DNA of 64,000 bases from positions 1-64,000 of the forward strand of contig NZ_CANLBS010000015.1 in the NCBI RefSeq assembly GCF_947488945.1. Direction: 5' to 3'. The DNA is from an uncultured Streptomyces sp. Lineage in GTDB: Bacteria > Actinomycetota > Actinomycetes > Streptomycetales > Streptomycetaceae. Positions within the stretch are counted from its first letter, which is position 1. Every line of letters begins with the position of its first letter. The notes under the pieces are model-generated. The model was given only the letters and a program-made list of their open reading frames with translations, did not search any database and was not told the origin of the DNA. Below, piece after piece: positions 25,897-35,052 of this stretch. A program made the translations under genes and the position numbers.

Positions 25897-26133
25897 TCAA
25901 ATGTGGTGGGGCGGCTTCTCGTCGAGGAAGCGGGCCAGATCCGCGGCGCTCCCGGCGCCCGGAGCCCGCTCGCCCCATCCCTGGTCCGTATCGTCCGCGG
26001 ACTGCTGGTCGAACGGATCATCGAAGTGCAGTGCGGGCTTCGGGGCGGGCTGCGGCCGTTCCGACGGCCGGTCCTGCGACGACTGCCGCACCGGCTTCGA
26101 ATCGCGCGGTCCGGGGGCGGGGGCGGTGCTCAT
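25897..26133 (-). CDS. Small conserved hypothetical protein
   Basis: A 78-residue acidic/proline-rich protein with no membrane segment. The C-terminal LARFLDEKPPHHI and the DDPFDQ patch are the only ordered-looking parts. ATG 26133 follows TTGAGG. The reading frame keeps Streptomyces third-position bias and the gene lies alone downstream of the molybdoenzyme operon on the same strand. No function can be inferred. Confidence 0.55.
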   Translation of the reverse strand: MSTAPAPGPRDSKPVRQSSQDRPSERPQPAPKPALHFDDPFDQQSADDTDQGWGERAPGAGSAADLARFLDEKPPHHI

Positions 26134-26172
26134 ACCTCAAGGGTACGGCTGCCCCCGCCCGGCACCGGGCGG

Positions 26173-26547
26173 TCAGCGGTCCTTGGGGTCGAGCCACCAC
26201 AGTCCGAGGACCACGAGGAAGGACAGGCAGAGGAACCCGGCGCCCCACCACGCGGTGCCGGTGTGCCCTTCCATCCATTCGTTGACGATGATGGTCAGCC
26301 CCCAGAGCTGGCCGACGACCACCGACATGGCGAGCACCAGGCGGGCCGTGAGCTTGGCGGAGCGCTCCGGCTCCTGGTCCACGCCGGCGCCAGGACCGGG
26401 ACCCGTGTGCCGCACCCGCGGGTCGCCGTAGCCGCTGGTGGGGCGGATCTGCGGGTAGCGCTCCCTGACCGGCCGGTTGAGTTCGGCGCGGGCGCTGCCC
26501 GGGTGGAACTCGGGATAGCGGTGCGGAGGCTGCTGGGGCTCGCTCAT
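26173..26547 (-). CDS. Two-TM membrane protein of the molybdo-oxidoreductase operon
   Basis: A 124-residue protein. Residues 1-63 are hydrophilic and Pro/Arg-rich; two membrane helices follow (about 66-87, LTARLVLAMSVVVGQLWGLTII as region; about 98-116, WWGAGFLCLSFLVVLGLWW). It overlaps the Rieske gene stop by 4 bases (ATGA), so it is the last gene of the five-gene operon. It may be an anchor or assembly subunit; no cofactor-binding residues are visible. Confidence 0.75.
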   Translation of the reverse strand: MSEPQQPPHRYPEFHPGSARAELNRPVRERYPQIRPTSGYGDPRVRHTGPGPGAGVDQEPERSAKLTARLVLAMSVVVGQLWGLTIIVNEWMEGHTGTAWWGAGFLCLSFLVVLGLWWLDPKDR

Positions 26548-27239
26548 GATCGCCCTCCCGCGGGAGCGGCTCCGGCCCGCGGGGCGGCGGCCTTCGCGGC
26601 GGGGCCTTCCGCGCCGGGGGCGTCGGCGCAGCCGATCCGGGAGGCGAGGGCCCGGTCGTCGTCACCCAGCCGGCGGCAGAGCCCTTCCTGGACGCTCTCG
26701 CCGGACCGGGTGGTGCCGAGGGCCCAGATGCTGCCGTCCGCCTGTTCCACCACGACCACCTTGGGCAGTCCGCGCGGCGGGGGCCCCGCCGTCACCTCAC
26801 CCGTGCGGGCGTCGAAGACGCCTTCGTGGCACGGGCAGTACAGCTCCCCCTCGGTGCCCCGGTCCTTGCGCCAGAGCACCCCGCAGGCGAGGTGCGTGCA
26901 GACGGCGGAGTACCCGACGAGGGTGCCGTCGTCGAGGCGTACGGCCACCGCACGGTCGTCGTCTCCGGGATACCGGAACGCAAGAGACTCGCCGGGCGGC
27001 AGCCGGTCGGCGATCCGCTTGGGCTCGATGCCCTTGCCGTCCTCCTGGTCGCCGTGGCGGTGCAGGATGCCGCCGGCGACGCCCAGCCCGCCGACGGCCA
27101 GGCCCCCGGAGACGGTGGTGACGATGCGCAGGTAGTCCCGGCGGGTGGTGAGCGCGTCGGCCGCGATGCGCTCGTGCAGCGCCTCCCTGGGGTCCCCGGT
27201 CACGTTCCGGTCCCCGGGCGGCTGTTCGGTGACGCTCAT
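26544..27239 (-). CDS. Rieske [2Fe-2S] protein
   Basis: A 231-residue Rieske protein. Ligands are Cys114/His116 (CTHLAC) and Cys135/His138 (CPCH); Cys119 and Cys137 would form the conserved disulfide. The N-terminus has a twin arginine (TTRRDYLRIV, 31-40) followed by a Gly/Val-rich hydrophobic segment, so it is probably exported folded and anchored by Tat. The C-terminal 60 residues are Ala/Gly-rich. It overlaps both neighbours by 4 bases. Within this operon it could pass electrons between the quinone pool/b-type subunit and the molybdoenzyme. Confidence 0.88.
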   Translation of the reverse strand: MSVTEQPPGDRNVTGDPREALHERIAADALTTRRDYLRIVTTVSGGLAVGGLGVAGGILHRHGDQEDGKGIEPKRIADRLPPGESLAFRYPGDDDRAVAVRLDDGTLVGYSAVCTHLACGVLWRKDRGTEGELYCPCHEGVFDARTGEVTAGPPPRGLPKVVVVEQADGSIWALGTTRSGESVQEGLCRRLGDDDRALASRIGCADAPGAEGPAAKAAAPRAGAAPAGGRS

Positions 27240-27838
27240 CGGCGGACGTCCTTCCCGTTGATCTCGACGACCGGAAGTCCGCCCGGAACCGGCCACTGAA
27301 CCTTCTCGGCAGGCACCACCATGGCCACCCCGGTGCGCACCTCGGTCTCGCCGAACACGAACGTGTCGGCGACCTGCACTCCGGGACGCTCCGCCTGGAG
27401 TTCCTCGAGCGTGCCGTAGAACAGTGCGCCCGTCGGGCAGACGGTGGCGCACATCGGGGCGAGGCCGTAGGCGGTGCGGTCGTAGCAGAGGTTGCACTTC
27501 ATCTGCAGCTTCGCCCCGAGGTCGATCTTGGGGACGCCGAAGGGGCAGGCGTTGACGCAGTTGGCGCACCCGATGCAGCGGGTGGTGTCCGCCTGTTGCA
27601 CCACGCCGTCCGCGGTGATCAGAATCGCGTCGGCGGGGCAGACCTCGGCACACGGGGCGACGGGGTCCTCGCAGTGCATGCAGACCGTGGGAAGGGAGGC
27701 GACGGACTGGCCCTCGTCGGTGTAGTCGAGGTGGATCATCGACTTGCCGCGGTGCGAGTCGCACTCGCGGCAGGCCGAGACGCAGGCCTGGCATCCGATG
27801 CACCGGCCGGGATCAATGAAGATCGTTCTGCCCATCAT
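27236..27838 (-). CDS. 4Fe-4S ferredoxin-type electron-transfer subunit (DmsB/NrfC-like)
   Basis: A 200-residue protein with 16 cysteines in four groups (CIGCQACVSAC, CMHC...CAEVCP, CIGCANCVNACP, CNLCYDR...CATVCP), predicting four [4Fe-4S] clusters as in DmsB-type subunits that wire a molybdopterin catalytic subunit to a membrane partner. There is no signal peptide. Two ATGs (27838, 27835) are tandem behind GAGGAG. It lies 6 bases after the molybdoenzyme stop. Confidence 0.9.
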   Translation of the reverse strand: MMGRTIFIDPGRCIGCQACVSACRECDSHRGKSMIHLDYTDEGQSVASLPTVCMHCEDPVAPCAEVCPADAILITADGVVQQADTTRCIGCANCVNACPFGVPKIDLGAKLQMKCNLCYDRTAYGLAPMCATVCPTGALFYGTLEELQAERPGVQVADTFVFGETEVRTGVAMVVPAEKVQWPVPGGLPVVEINGKDVRR

Positions 27839-27844
27839 GGGGCG

Positions 27845-30169
27845 TCAGCTCCTCTCCGAGGTGCCACGGCCCTGAGGAGACGTGGGTGGCAGCGGGTCGG
27901 TCCGTGAGACCTGGGTCTCGGGGTACGCCACCTGTCCGGGCGCGACGGGTGGCGAGGGGACGACGTCGAGGGTCACGGCGCGCTCGATCCGGCAGGCGCA
28001 CACCTTGTACTCGGGGATCTTCGAGCGGGGGTCCAGCGCGTCGATGGTGAGCGCGTTGGCGGCGGTGGGCACCGGCCAGTGGTAGGGCACGAAGACGGTG
28101 TCCGGGCGGATCGCGTCGGTGACCAGGGCCGGGAAGACCTGGCTGCCGCGGCGGGTGACCACCCGGACCGGGTCGCCGTTGCGGAATCCGTGGGAGGGGT
28201 GGACCTCGACCCACGGCCGCGGGGTCTGCTCGACGAGGGCGCCGAGGCGGCGGGTCTGGTTGCCGGAGAGGAAGTGGGCGACGGTCCGTCCGGTGGTGAG
28301 CGACATCGGGTGGTCGTCGTCGTAGGGGTCCATCGGGGGGTGCCACTCGACGACCTGCAGGTGGATCTTGCCGTCGGCGTGGTACGTCTTCCCGTCCTCG
28401 AACAGCCGGGGAGTGCCGGGGTGGTCGGTCTCGGGGCACGGCCACGCGATGCCGCCGGTCTCCTCCAGCCGTTCGTAGGTGATGCCGTAGTAGTCGTTCA
28501 CGGTGCCGCGCGAGGCGACCCGCAGCTCCTCGAAGACCGAGCGGGAGTCGGGGAAGTCGAACTTGTCGCCGGCTCCGAGTCGCCGGGCGAGCTCGCACAT
28601 CACCCAGGTGTCGGTCCGGACGCCGGCCGGTGGGTCCTGCGCCTTGTTGTGCTTGACCACCCGGGCTTCGGCGTTGGCCATCACCCCGTCGTCCTCGGCC
28701 CAGACGGTGACCGGGAAGACGACGTGCGCGTTGGCCGCGGTCTCGGAGAGGAAGAAGTCGAACTGCGCGTGGAACTCGGTCGCGTCGTAACCCTCCTTGA
28801 CCACCTTGTAGTGGGGCAGCGAGACGAAGGGGTTGTTGCAGATGCCGATCAGTCCGCGGATCTCGCGGCGCTGCATCTGCCAGACCATCTCCATCATCGA
28901 CGTCCCCGCGAGCGGGAGGTCCGCCTCGTCGATGCCCCAGATCTCGCAGATCTGCCGCCGGTGCTCGTCGTTCATGATGGAACGGCCGCCGGGGAGCAGG
29001 TCCGACTTCTGGCCGTGTTCGCGGCCGCCCTGGCCGTTGCCCTGGCCGGTGAGCGTGCCGTATCCGGCGCCGGGCTTGCCGATGTTGCCGGTGGCCGCGC
29101 AGAGGTTGATCACGGTGAGGCAGTTCTCGACGCCCTGCGAGTGGTGCTCGATGCCGCGGGCGTGCCAGGCCATGGCCCGGGGCGCGCGGCCGAAGGCGCG
29201 GGCCACCTGCACGATCTGCTCCTCGGGAACGCCGCAGATCTCGGCGGCCCGCGACGGCGGGTAGCCGGCGACGGTGGCCTTGACCTCGTCCCAGCCGGTG
29301 CAGTGCGCGGCGAGGAACGCCTCGTCGGTGAGCCCTTCCTCGACGATCACCTGGAGCACCGCGCTGAAGAACGCCGAATCGGTGCCGGGCTTCAGTGCGA
29401 CGTGGATGTCGGCGGTACGGGCCACCGCGGTCTCCCGCGGGTCGATCACGATCAGGGTCGCGCCCCGGTCGCGGGCGCCCCACACGTACTGGGTCAGCAC
29501 GGGGAAGCACTCGCCGACGTTGGATCCGGCGATGAGCAGGCAGTCGGTCTGCAGGATGTCGGCGAAGGGGTTGCCCGCCCGGTCGATGTTGAAGGCGAGC
29601 TTGTTGGCGCCCGCGGCGCTGACCATGCAGAGCCGACCGTTGTAGTCGACGTGCCGGGTCCTGAGGGCGACGCGGGCGAACTTGCCGACCAGGTAGGTCT
29701 TCTCGGAGTAGAGGCTGGCGCCGCCGAGCAGGCCGAAGGCGTCCTTGCCGTAGGTCTCCTGGATGCGCTTGATCTCGGAGACCGTGAAGTCGAGGGCCTC
29801 CTCCCAGGAGACCTCCTGGAACTCCTCGTCCCGCGAGCGGCGCATCAGCGGGGCGGTGAGCCGGTCGGGGTGGTTGACCTGCTGGTAGGCGTTGATGCCC
29901 TTCGGGCAGAGCCGCATCCGGTTGATGTCGTGGTTGCGGGGTTCGACGCCGAACACCTTGCCGCCGCGGTCGACGCGCAGATACATCCCGCACTGCACCC
30001 CGCAGAAGCAGCAGTGGGTGGGGACGAGGGTTTCGCCGTCCTGGTCGGCGTGCCACTTGTCGGCCGGGATGCCGCCCGCGTCGCGGAAGGCGCGGGTGCC
30101 CGGCGGGGCGAGCGACGGGTCGAGGGGAACGACCGGGCGGGTGTCGGCGGCTCGCGGATCCGCGGTCAC
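27845..30169 (-). CDS. Molybdopterin oxidoreductase, catalytic subunit (NasA/FdhF-like)
   Basis: A 774-residue bis-MGD enzyme of the DMSO-reductase superfamily. An N-terminal [4Fe-4S] motif is complete: Cys53-x2-Cys56-x3-Cys60-x27-Cys88. Cys181 in NGRLCMVSA is the likely molybdenum ligand, as in assimilatory nitrate reductases and Cys-type formate dehydrogenases. The C-terminal molydop-binding domain (LTTGRTVAHFLSGNQTRR..., GDPVRVVTRRGS) is present. No Tat signal is visible, so the active site is cytoplasmic. GTG 30169 overlaps the previous stop. The substrate is not settled by sequence; formate and nitrate are the leading options, formate being attractive because pflBA is adjacent. Confidence 0.88.
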   Translation of the reverse strand: MTADPRAADTRPVVPLDPSLAPPGTRAFRDAGGIPADKWHADQDGETLVPTHCCFCGVQCGMYLRVDRGGKVFGVEPRNHDINRMRLCPKGINAYQQVNHPDRLTAPLMRRSRDEEFQEVSWEEALDFTVSEIKRIQETYGKDAFGLLGGASLYSEKTYLVGKFARVALRTRHVDYNGRLCMVSAAGANKLAFNIDRAGNPFADILQTDCLLIAGSNVGECFPVLTQYVWGARDRGATLIVIDPRETAVARTADIHVALKPGTDSAFFSAVLQVIVEEGLTDEAFLAAHCTGWDEVKATVAGYPPSRAAEICGVPEEQIVQVARAFGRAPRAMAWHARGIEHHSQGVENCLTVINLCAATGNIGKPGAGYGTLTGQGNGQGGREHGQKSDLLPGGRSIMNDEHRRQICEIWGIDEADLPLAGTSMMEMVWQMQRREIRGLIGICNNPFVSLPHYKVVKEGYDATEFHAQFDFFLSETAANAHVVFPVTVWAEDDGVMANAEARVVKHNKAQDPPAGVRTDTWVMCELARRLGAGDKFDFPDSRSVFEELRVASRGTVNDYYGITYERLEETGGIAWPCPETDHPGTPRLFEDGKTYHADGKIHLQVVEWHPPMDPYDDDHPMSLTTGRTVAHFLSGNQTRRLGALVEQTPRPWVEVHPSHGFRNGDPVRVVTRRGSQVFPALVTDAIRPDTVFVPYHWPVPTAANALTIDALDPRSKIPEYKVCACRIERAVTLDVVPSPPVAPGQVAYPETQVSRTDPLPPTSPQGRGTSERS

Positions 30170-31338
30170 TTGAATCCCTTCTTCACGTGGGAGAGGTAGG
30201 CGCTTCCCCGCAGGACCCGCTTGCAGCGCGGGCAGTACTCGGCCCACTCGTCGAAGTCGAGCCGGAGGTCGCGCATGGTCCCGCGCAGGTTCTCGACGTA
30301 CGGCGCGGTGTCGATGGGCTCTCCGCAGCGGCGGCAGGTGAAGACCTCGTCCTCCTGCCGGCCGGTGTACTTGAACAGCTGCATGCCGACGGCGGCCGGC
30401 CGCTGGATGATGTGGAAGAACTTGCCGAACGGGATGTAGATGAGGGTGAAGACCACCGCCACCATGTGCAGCACGGCCAGGAACTCGTAGCCTCCGCCGT
30501 GCAGGAAGATCGAGGAGAAGGTGAGCAGCAGGCCGGTCACCGAGATGACGATGAGCGCGATCAGCGGGACCAGGTCGTAGCCGAAGCGCTGGCCGGTGAC
30601 GGCGCCGCGGTCCTTCATCCGCCGCCAGAGGAAGTACGACGCGCCGGGGATGACCAGTACGGCGGCGACGTCCAGGCCGTGGAACATCAGCCAGCCGATG
30701 AAGTTCAGCGAGTCGAACCCGAGGATCTTCACGCCCCACAGGCGCATCTCGTAGCCGGGGCCCGCACCGGTGGAGCTGGTGAAGGTGAACCAGCCCCAGG
30801 TCAGCGGGAAGGTGATGAGCGCGGCCAGGATGCAGCCCCAGAAGATCAGCTGGTGCGCGGCCCACCGGGCGTGGGACCGGGCGCCGAGGAACTTCTGGAA
30901 GCCGAGGTACGTGGCGATCATCTTCGGCAGCGCGGTGGGGGTCCGGCGGAAGTTCTCCTTGGAGAACAGACTGCGCCAGCCCTGCTTGAAGAGGCGCTTG
31001 GCGCCGGGGGCGGACACCCAGACCGTGTAGCGGTAGGCGACGCCGAAGGCGAGGAAGACCGTCGCCACCGCATACGGGAGGAGCGCCGAGTCGAAGTCCC
31101 GGAGCAGCCTGCTGCCGAGCACGATCGCGAGGATCAGCAGGACGGAGACGACGACGCCGGCCAGCGTCGCACGGCCGGTGGCGGATCGGGGGAGGGCCGC
31201 GGCGGCGGATCCCAGGCGGCTCCTGCCGGGGTCGGGCGGTGCGACGGCCACGGCCCCGGCGGCGTTGGCGGCTACGGGTCGCTCGTCACCCGGCGTGGGC
31301 GGTTCGGCGTCTGAGGAAGCGTCTGACGGCTCGGTCAC
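30166..31338 (-). CDS. NarI-like b-type membrane subunit with C-terminal zinc ribbon
   Basis: A 390-residue membrane protein. A disordered 50-residue N-terminus is followed by about six helices (57-78, 86-105, 160-180, 212-235, 255-280, 284-305). Membrane-region histidines 162, 220, 280, 291 and 309 could ligate haem b as in NarI-type quinol-reactive subunits. After the last helix comes a soluble domain with Cys335/338 and Cys369/372, a rubredoxin/zinc-ribbon-like arrangement unusual for NarI. GTG 31338 has no Shine-Dalgarno. First gene of the five-gene operon, with overlap into the molybdoenzyme. Confidence 0.75.
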   Translation of the reverse strand: MTEPSDASSDAEPPTPGDERPVAANAAGAVAVAPPDPGRSRLGSAAAALPRSATGRATLAGVVVSVLLILAIVLGSRLLRDFDSALLPYAVATVFLAFGVAYRYTVWVSAPGAKRLFKQGWRSLFSKENFRRTPTALPKMIATYLGFQKFLGARSHARWAAHQLIFWGCILAALITFPLTWGWFTFTSSTGAGPGYEMRLWGVKILGFDSLNFIGWLMFHGLDVAAVLVIPGASYFLWRRMKDRGAVTGQRFGYDLVPLIALIVISVTGLLLTFSSIFLHGGGYEFLAVLHMVAVVFTLIYIPFGKFFHIIQRPAAVGMQLFKYTGRQEDEVFTCRRCGEPIDTAPYVENLRGTMRDLRLDFDEWAEYCPRCKRVLRGSAYLSHVKKGFK

Positions 31339-31632
31339 GCACCCACGTTAGGACCGAACTGGGCGATTCGCTGCTTTTGTGCCCTTTGGGAAGCAAAGAG
31401 TCGCATGGACTTTTTTCGCTGACCGGGCGCTCTCCCGCGAGGGCGGTGTCCGGTCGCGCCGGGCCCCGCCCCACCCTCTCGCCGGACCGATGCCGGACCT
31501 TGGCCGGACCCTGGCCGGGCCGATGGTCGGACCGATGGCCGGACCCTGGCCGGGCCGATGGTCGGACCCTGGCCGGACCTGTCGCGCCGCACCTCCGCCG
31601 CCCGGGTCGGACGGTGTGCACGGCCGCCGGGA
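31339..31632. other. Intergenic with 32-bp direct repeat
   Basis: 294 bases between pflA and the molybdo-operon. A 32-base unit is present twice exactly (31502-31533 and 31537-31568) and shorter CTGGCCGGAC units continue to about 31580. The operon promoter must lie near 31340-31400, where the sequence is locally AT-richer. No gene is seen. Confidence 0.6.
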
Positions 31633-32427
31633 TCAGACGGCGTACAGACCGTGCGCCTCGAAGCGGGCCCGTGCGGCGGCGACCTGCTCGGGGGAGGGCG
31701 AGGGCGTGTCGTGGAGGGCGAACGGCATGCCCAGCTCCTCCCACTTGGACGCGCCGAGCTTGTGGAACGGCAGCACGTCGACGCGTGACACGTTGCCGAG
31801 GCCGCCGGCGAAGGCCGCCACGCCCTCGACGTTGTCCGGGGCGTCCGTCAGGCCGGGCACCAGCACGAACCGGACGTGGACCTCCTTGCCGAGGTCCGCC
31901 AGGCGGCGGGCGAAGTCGAGGGTGGGCTCCAGCGGCCGGCCGGTCACCTTCCGGTACGTCTCGCGGTCCCAGGACTTGATGTCGAGCAGCACGAGATCGA
32001 CGTCGCGCAGCATCGCCTCGTTGGCGCGGGCGCCGAGGAAGCCGGAGGTGTCGAGCGCGGTGTGCAGGCCGAGCTCGTGCTTGAAGCGGTGGAACAGCTC
32101 GCCGGTGAAGACGGGCTGGAGGAGCGGTTCGCCGCCGCTGACGGTGGCCCCGCCGCCGGCCGCCCTGATGAAGGCCGTGTACTTCGCGGCCTCGGCGACC
32201 ATGTCGTCCGCCGCGACCCGGGTGCCGCTGCGCATCCGCATGGTGTCGGGGTTGTGGCAGTACAGGCAGGACAGCGGGCAGCCCGCCAGGAAGGTGACGA
32301 AACGGGTTCCGGGACCGTCGACGCCCGTGGAGAGGTCCCAGGAGTGGACCGAGCCGGAGATCGGGCGGCGCGAGGCCGCGCCCGCCGGGGTGGCGGGGGC
32401 GGGGCTGTGGGCGAGGAGCGGAGCCAT
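31633..32427 (-). CDS. pflA: Pyruvate formate-lyase activating enzyme
   Basis: A 264-residue radical-SAM enzyme that installs the glycyl radical on PflB. The cluster motif is Cys50-x3-Cys54-x2-Cys57 (CPLSCLYC), followed by the SAM-binding SGGEPLLQP (about 97-105) and DIKSWD (about 149-154). ATG 32427 has TGGAGG upstream. It is downstream of pflB on the same strand with about 180 bases, including a terminator, between them, so partial read-through or a separate promoter is expected. Confidence 0.92.
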   Translation of the reverse strand: MAPLLAHSPAPATPAGAASRRPISGSVHSWDLSTGVDGPGTRFVTFLAGCPLSCLYCHNPDTMRMRSGTRVAADDMVAEAAKYTAFIRAAGGGATVSGGEPLLQPVFTGELFHRFKHELGLHTALDTSGFLGARANEAMLRDVDLVLLDIKSWDRETYRKVTGRPLEPTLDFARRLADLGKEVHVRFVLVPGLTDAPDNVEGVAAFAGGLGNVSRVDVLPFHKLGASKWEELGMPFALHDTPSPSPEQVAAARARFEAHGLYAV

Positions 32428-32578
32428 GGCAAGGGCCTCCAGGGCGGCCGGCGGAGCGGAAGCCGTCGGAACGGGACGGGGATCGGACCGGGAATCGGGG
32501 AGAAGAGGGAGGCGCGGCGCCGGGGCCTTACGGGGGGGGGTGGCACCCGGCGCCGCGCCGGCCGGTGGGGCGCGGTGC

Positions 32579-32606
32579 GGGCCCGGACCGGAGAGGGTCC
32601 GGGCCC
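32579..32606 (-). terminator. Hairpin just after pflB
   Basis: An 11-bp perfect stem, GGGCCCGGACC (32579-32589) with 32596-32606, six bases past the pflB stop on the minus strand. It probably attenuates transcription into pflA. Confidence 0.7.
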
Positions 32607-32611
32607 ACGTC

Positions 32612-34870
32612 TCAGAGCGCGCCGTGGAAGGTGCGGTTGATGACGTCGAGCTGCTGCTCGCGGGTCAGCCGCACGAAGTTGACCGCGTAGCCGGAGACCC
32701 GGATGGTCAGCTGCGGGTAGTTCTCGGGGTGCTCCATGGCGTCTTCGAGGGTGGCCCGGTCCAGCACGTTGACGTTCATGTGGAAGCCGTTGCCGGCCAT
32801 GAAGCCGTCCAGGACGCCCGAGAGGTTGCGGACGCGGTCCTCGGGGGTCCGGCCCAGCGCGTCGGGCGTGATGGTGTTGGTCAGCGAGATGCCGTCCTCG
32901 GCGTCGTCGTACGGCAGCTTCGCCACCGAGAGGGCGGAGGCGATGTAGCCGTGCTCGTCGCGGCCGTTCATCGGGTTGGCGCCGGGCGCGAAGGGTTCGC
33001 CGGAGCGGCGGCCGTCGGGGGTGTTGCCCGTCTTCTTGCCGTAGACGACGTTGGAGGTGATGGTCAGCACCGACTGGGTGTGCACCGCGTCCCGGTAGGT
33101 CGGGTGCTTGCGGATCTTGTCCATGAAGCCGTGGACGAGGTCGCGGGCGAGCGTGTCGGCGCGGTCGTCGTTGTTGCCGTACGCCGGGTAGTCGCCCTCG
33201 ATCTCGTAGTCGACCGCGAGCCCGGTCTCGTCGCGGACCACCCGGACCCTGGCGTGCTTGACGGCCGAGAGCGAGTCGGCGGCCACCGACAGACCCGCGA
33301 TGCCGCACGCCATGGTGCGCAGGACGTGCCGGTCGTGCAGCGCCATCTCCAGGCGCTCGTACGCGTACTTGTCGTGCATGTAGTGGATGACGTTCAGCGC
33401 GTGCACGTACGTCTGGGCCAGCCAGTCGAGCATCGCGTCGTAGCGGGGCGCCAGGGTCTCGATGTCGAGGTACTCGTCGGTGATCGGCTCGAAGCCCTCG
33501 ACGACGAGCTTGCCGGACTTCTCGTCCCGGCCGCCGTTGATCGCGTACAGCAGGGCCTTGGCGACGTTGACGCGGGCGCCGAAGAACTGCATCTGCTTGC
33601 CCATGGCCATCGCGGAGACGCAGCAGGCGATGGCGGTGTCGTCGCCGTACTTCGGGCGCATCAGCTCGTCCGACTCGAACTGGGGCGCCGAGGTGTCGAT
33701 GGCGACCTGCGAGGCGAACGCCTTGAACCCCTCGGGGAGGCGCGGCGACCAGAGGACGGTGAGGTTGGGCTCGGGGGCCGGGCCGAGGTTGTAGAGGGTC
33801 TGGAGGGCGCGGAAGGTCGTCCGCGAGACCAGCGGGCGGCCGTCCTCGCCCATGCCCGCCATGGACCAGGTCACCCAGGTCGGGTCGCCGGAGTACAGCT
33901 CGTCGTACTCCGGGGTGCGCAGGAACCGGACGATCCTGAGCTTGATCACGAAGTCGTCGACGAACTCCTGCGCCTGCGCCTCGGTGATCAGGCCGGCGTC
34001 GATGTCGCGCTGGAGGTAGACGTCGAGGAAGCTGTCGATGCGGCCGATCGACATCGCCGCGCCGTTCTGCTCCTTCACCGCGCCGAGGTAGCCGAAGTAC
34101 AGCCACTGGACGGCCTCGCGGCCGGTGCGGGCCGGGCCGGAGATGTCGTAGCCGTACGACATCGCCATGGCCTTCAGCTCACGCAGCGCCTTGATCTGCT
34201 CGGACGTCTCCTCACGGTCGCGGATGACGTTCTCGGTCGCCCACTGACCCGCCAGTTCGGCCTTGTCGAGCTCCTTGTCGGCGATCAGGCGGTCGACGCC
34301 GTAGAGGGCGATCCGGCGGTAGTCGCCGATGATGCGGCCGCGGCCGTAGGCGTCCGGCAGGCCAGTGATGATCCCGGAGGAGCGGCAGGCGCGGATCTCG
34401 GGGGTGTAGGCGTCGAAGACGCCCTCGTTGTGGGTCTTGCGGAGGTGGGTGTAGATCTCCCGGACCTCGGGGTCGGCCTCGTAGCCGTAGGCGTTGAGGG
34501 CCCCCTCGACCATGCGCCAGCCGCCGTTGGGCATGATGGCGCGCTTCAGGGGCGCGTCGGTCTGGAGGCCGACGATCAGGTCGCGGTCGGCGTCGATGTA
34601 GCCGGGCCGGAAGGCGTCGATGCGGGACGGCGTCCTCACGTCCACGTCGTGCACGCCCCTGGCCATCTCCTCCGGGAACATCCCGAGGAGCTTCTCCCAC
34701 ACGGCGGTGGTGCGCGCGGTGGGCCCCGCGAGGAACGAACCGTCCCCCTCGTACGGGGTGTAGTTCTGCTGGACGAAGTCGCGGACGTCGATGGCGTCGC
34801 GCCACAGTCCGCCCTTGAAGCCGTCCCACGCTTCGCCGTTCGTCGTCGCTTCCGCGGCGGCAGCCGTCAT
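32612..34870 (-). CDS. pflB: Formate C-acetyltransferase (pyruvate formate-lyase)
   Basis: A 752-residue glycyl-radical enzyme converting pyruvate and CoA to acetyl-CoA and formate without oxygen. Catalytic Cys416-Cys417 are seen in AIACCVSAM and the radical Gly727 in RVSGYAV near the C-terminus. Full family length, so apparently functional. ATG 34870 is chosen (GGAAGG nine bases before) over GTG 34879, which would overlap that ribosome-binding site. A CRP/FNR-type palindrome lies about 180 bases upstream. A PFL in a filamentous aerobe suggests survival under oxygen limitation. Confidence 0.95.
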   Translation of the reverse strand: MTAAAAEATTNGEAWDGFKGGLWRDAIDVRDFVQQNYTPYEGDGSFLAGPTARTTAVWEKLLGMFPEEMARGVHDVDVRTPSRIDAFRPGYIDADRDLIVGLQTDAPLKRAIMPNGGWRMVEGALNAYGYEADPEVREIYTHLRKTHNEGVFDAYTPEIRACRSSGIITGLPDAYGRGRIIGDYRRIALYGVDRLIADKELDKAELAGQWATENVIRDREETSEQIKALRELKAMAMSYGYDISGPARTGREAVQWLYFGYLGAVKEQNGAAMSIGRIDSFLDVYLQRDIDAGLITEAQAQEFVDDFVIKLRIVRFLRTPEYDELYSGDPTWVTWSMAGMGEDGRPLVSRTTFRALQTLYNLGPAPEPNLTVLWSPRLPEGFKAFASQVAIDTSAPQFESDELMRPKYGDDTAIACCVSAMAMGKQMQFFGARVNVAKALLYAINGGRDEKSGKLVVEGFEPITDEYLDIETLAPRYDAMLDWLAQTYVHALNVIHYMHDKYAYERLEMALHDRHVLRTMACGIAGLSVAADSLSAVKHARVRVVRDETGLAVDYEIEGDYPAYGNNDDRADTLARDLVHGFMDKIRKHPTYRDAVHTQSVLTITSNVVYGKKTGNTPDGRRSGEPFAPGANPMNGRDEHGYIASALSVAKLPYDDAEDGISLTNTITPDALGRTPEDRVRNLSGVLDGFMAGNGFHMNVNVLDRATLEDAMEHPENYPQLTIRVSGYAVNFVRLTREQQLDVINRTFHGAL

Positions 34871-35052
34871 GGCGCACACCTTCCGTTTCCGTCCGTGCGT
34901 TCTTCCCTGAGTTCATTGCACTCCCGCGAGCGCCCTCCGGGGCGCGGCGATGGTCACGCGAGGAAGGACGAAGGTCCCTTCGGAACAGCCACCACTACCT
35001 GCCCCGCCCCCTCCCACCTGCGGCGATGCTGATGACTTTTGACCCGGAACGG

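Noticed and set aside
28079..30199. A 706-codon plus-strand open frame opposite the molybdoenzyme
   Set aside because: Antisense of a gene with complete Fe-S and Mo-ligand motifs; composition is Val/Gly/Asp/Arg-biased as expected for a shadow frame.
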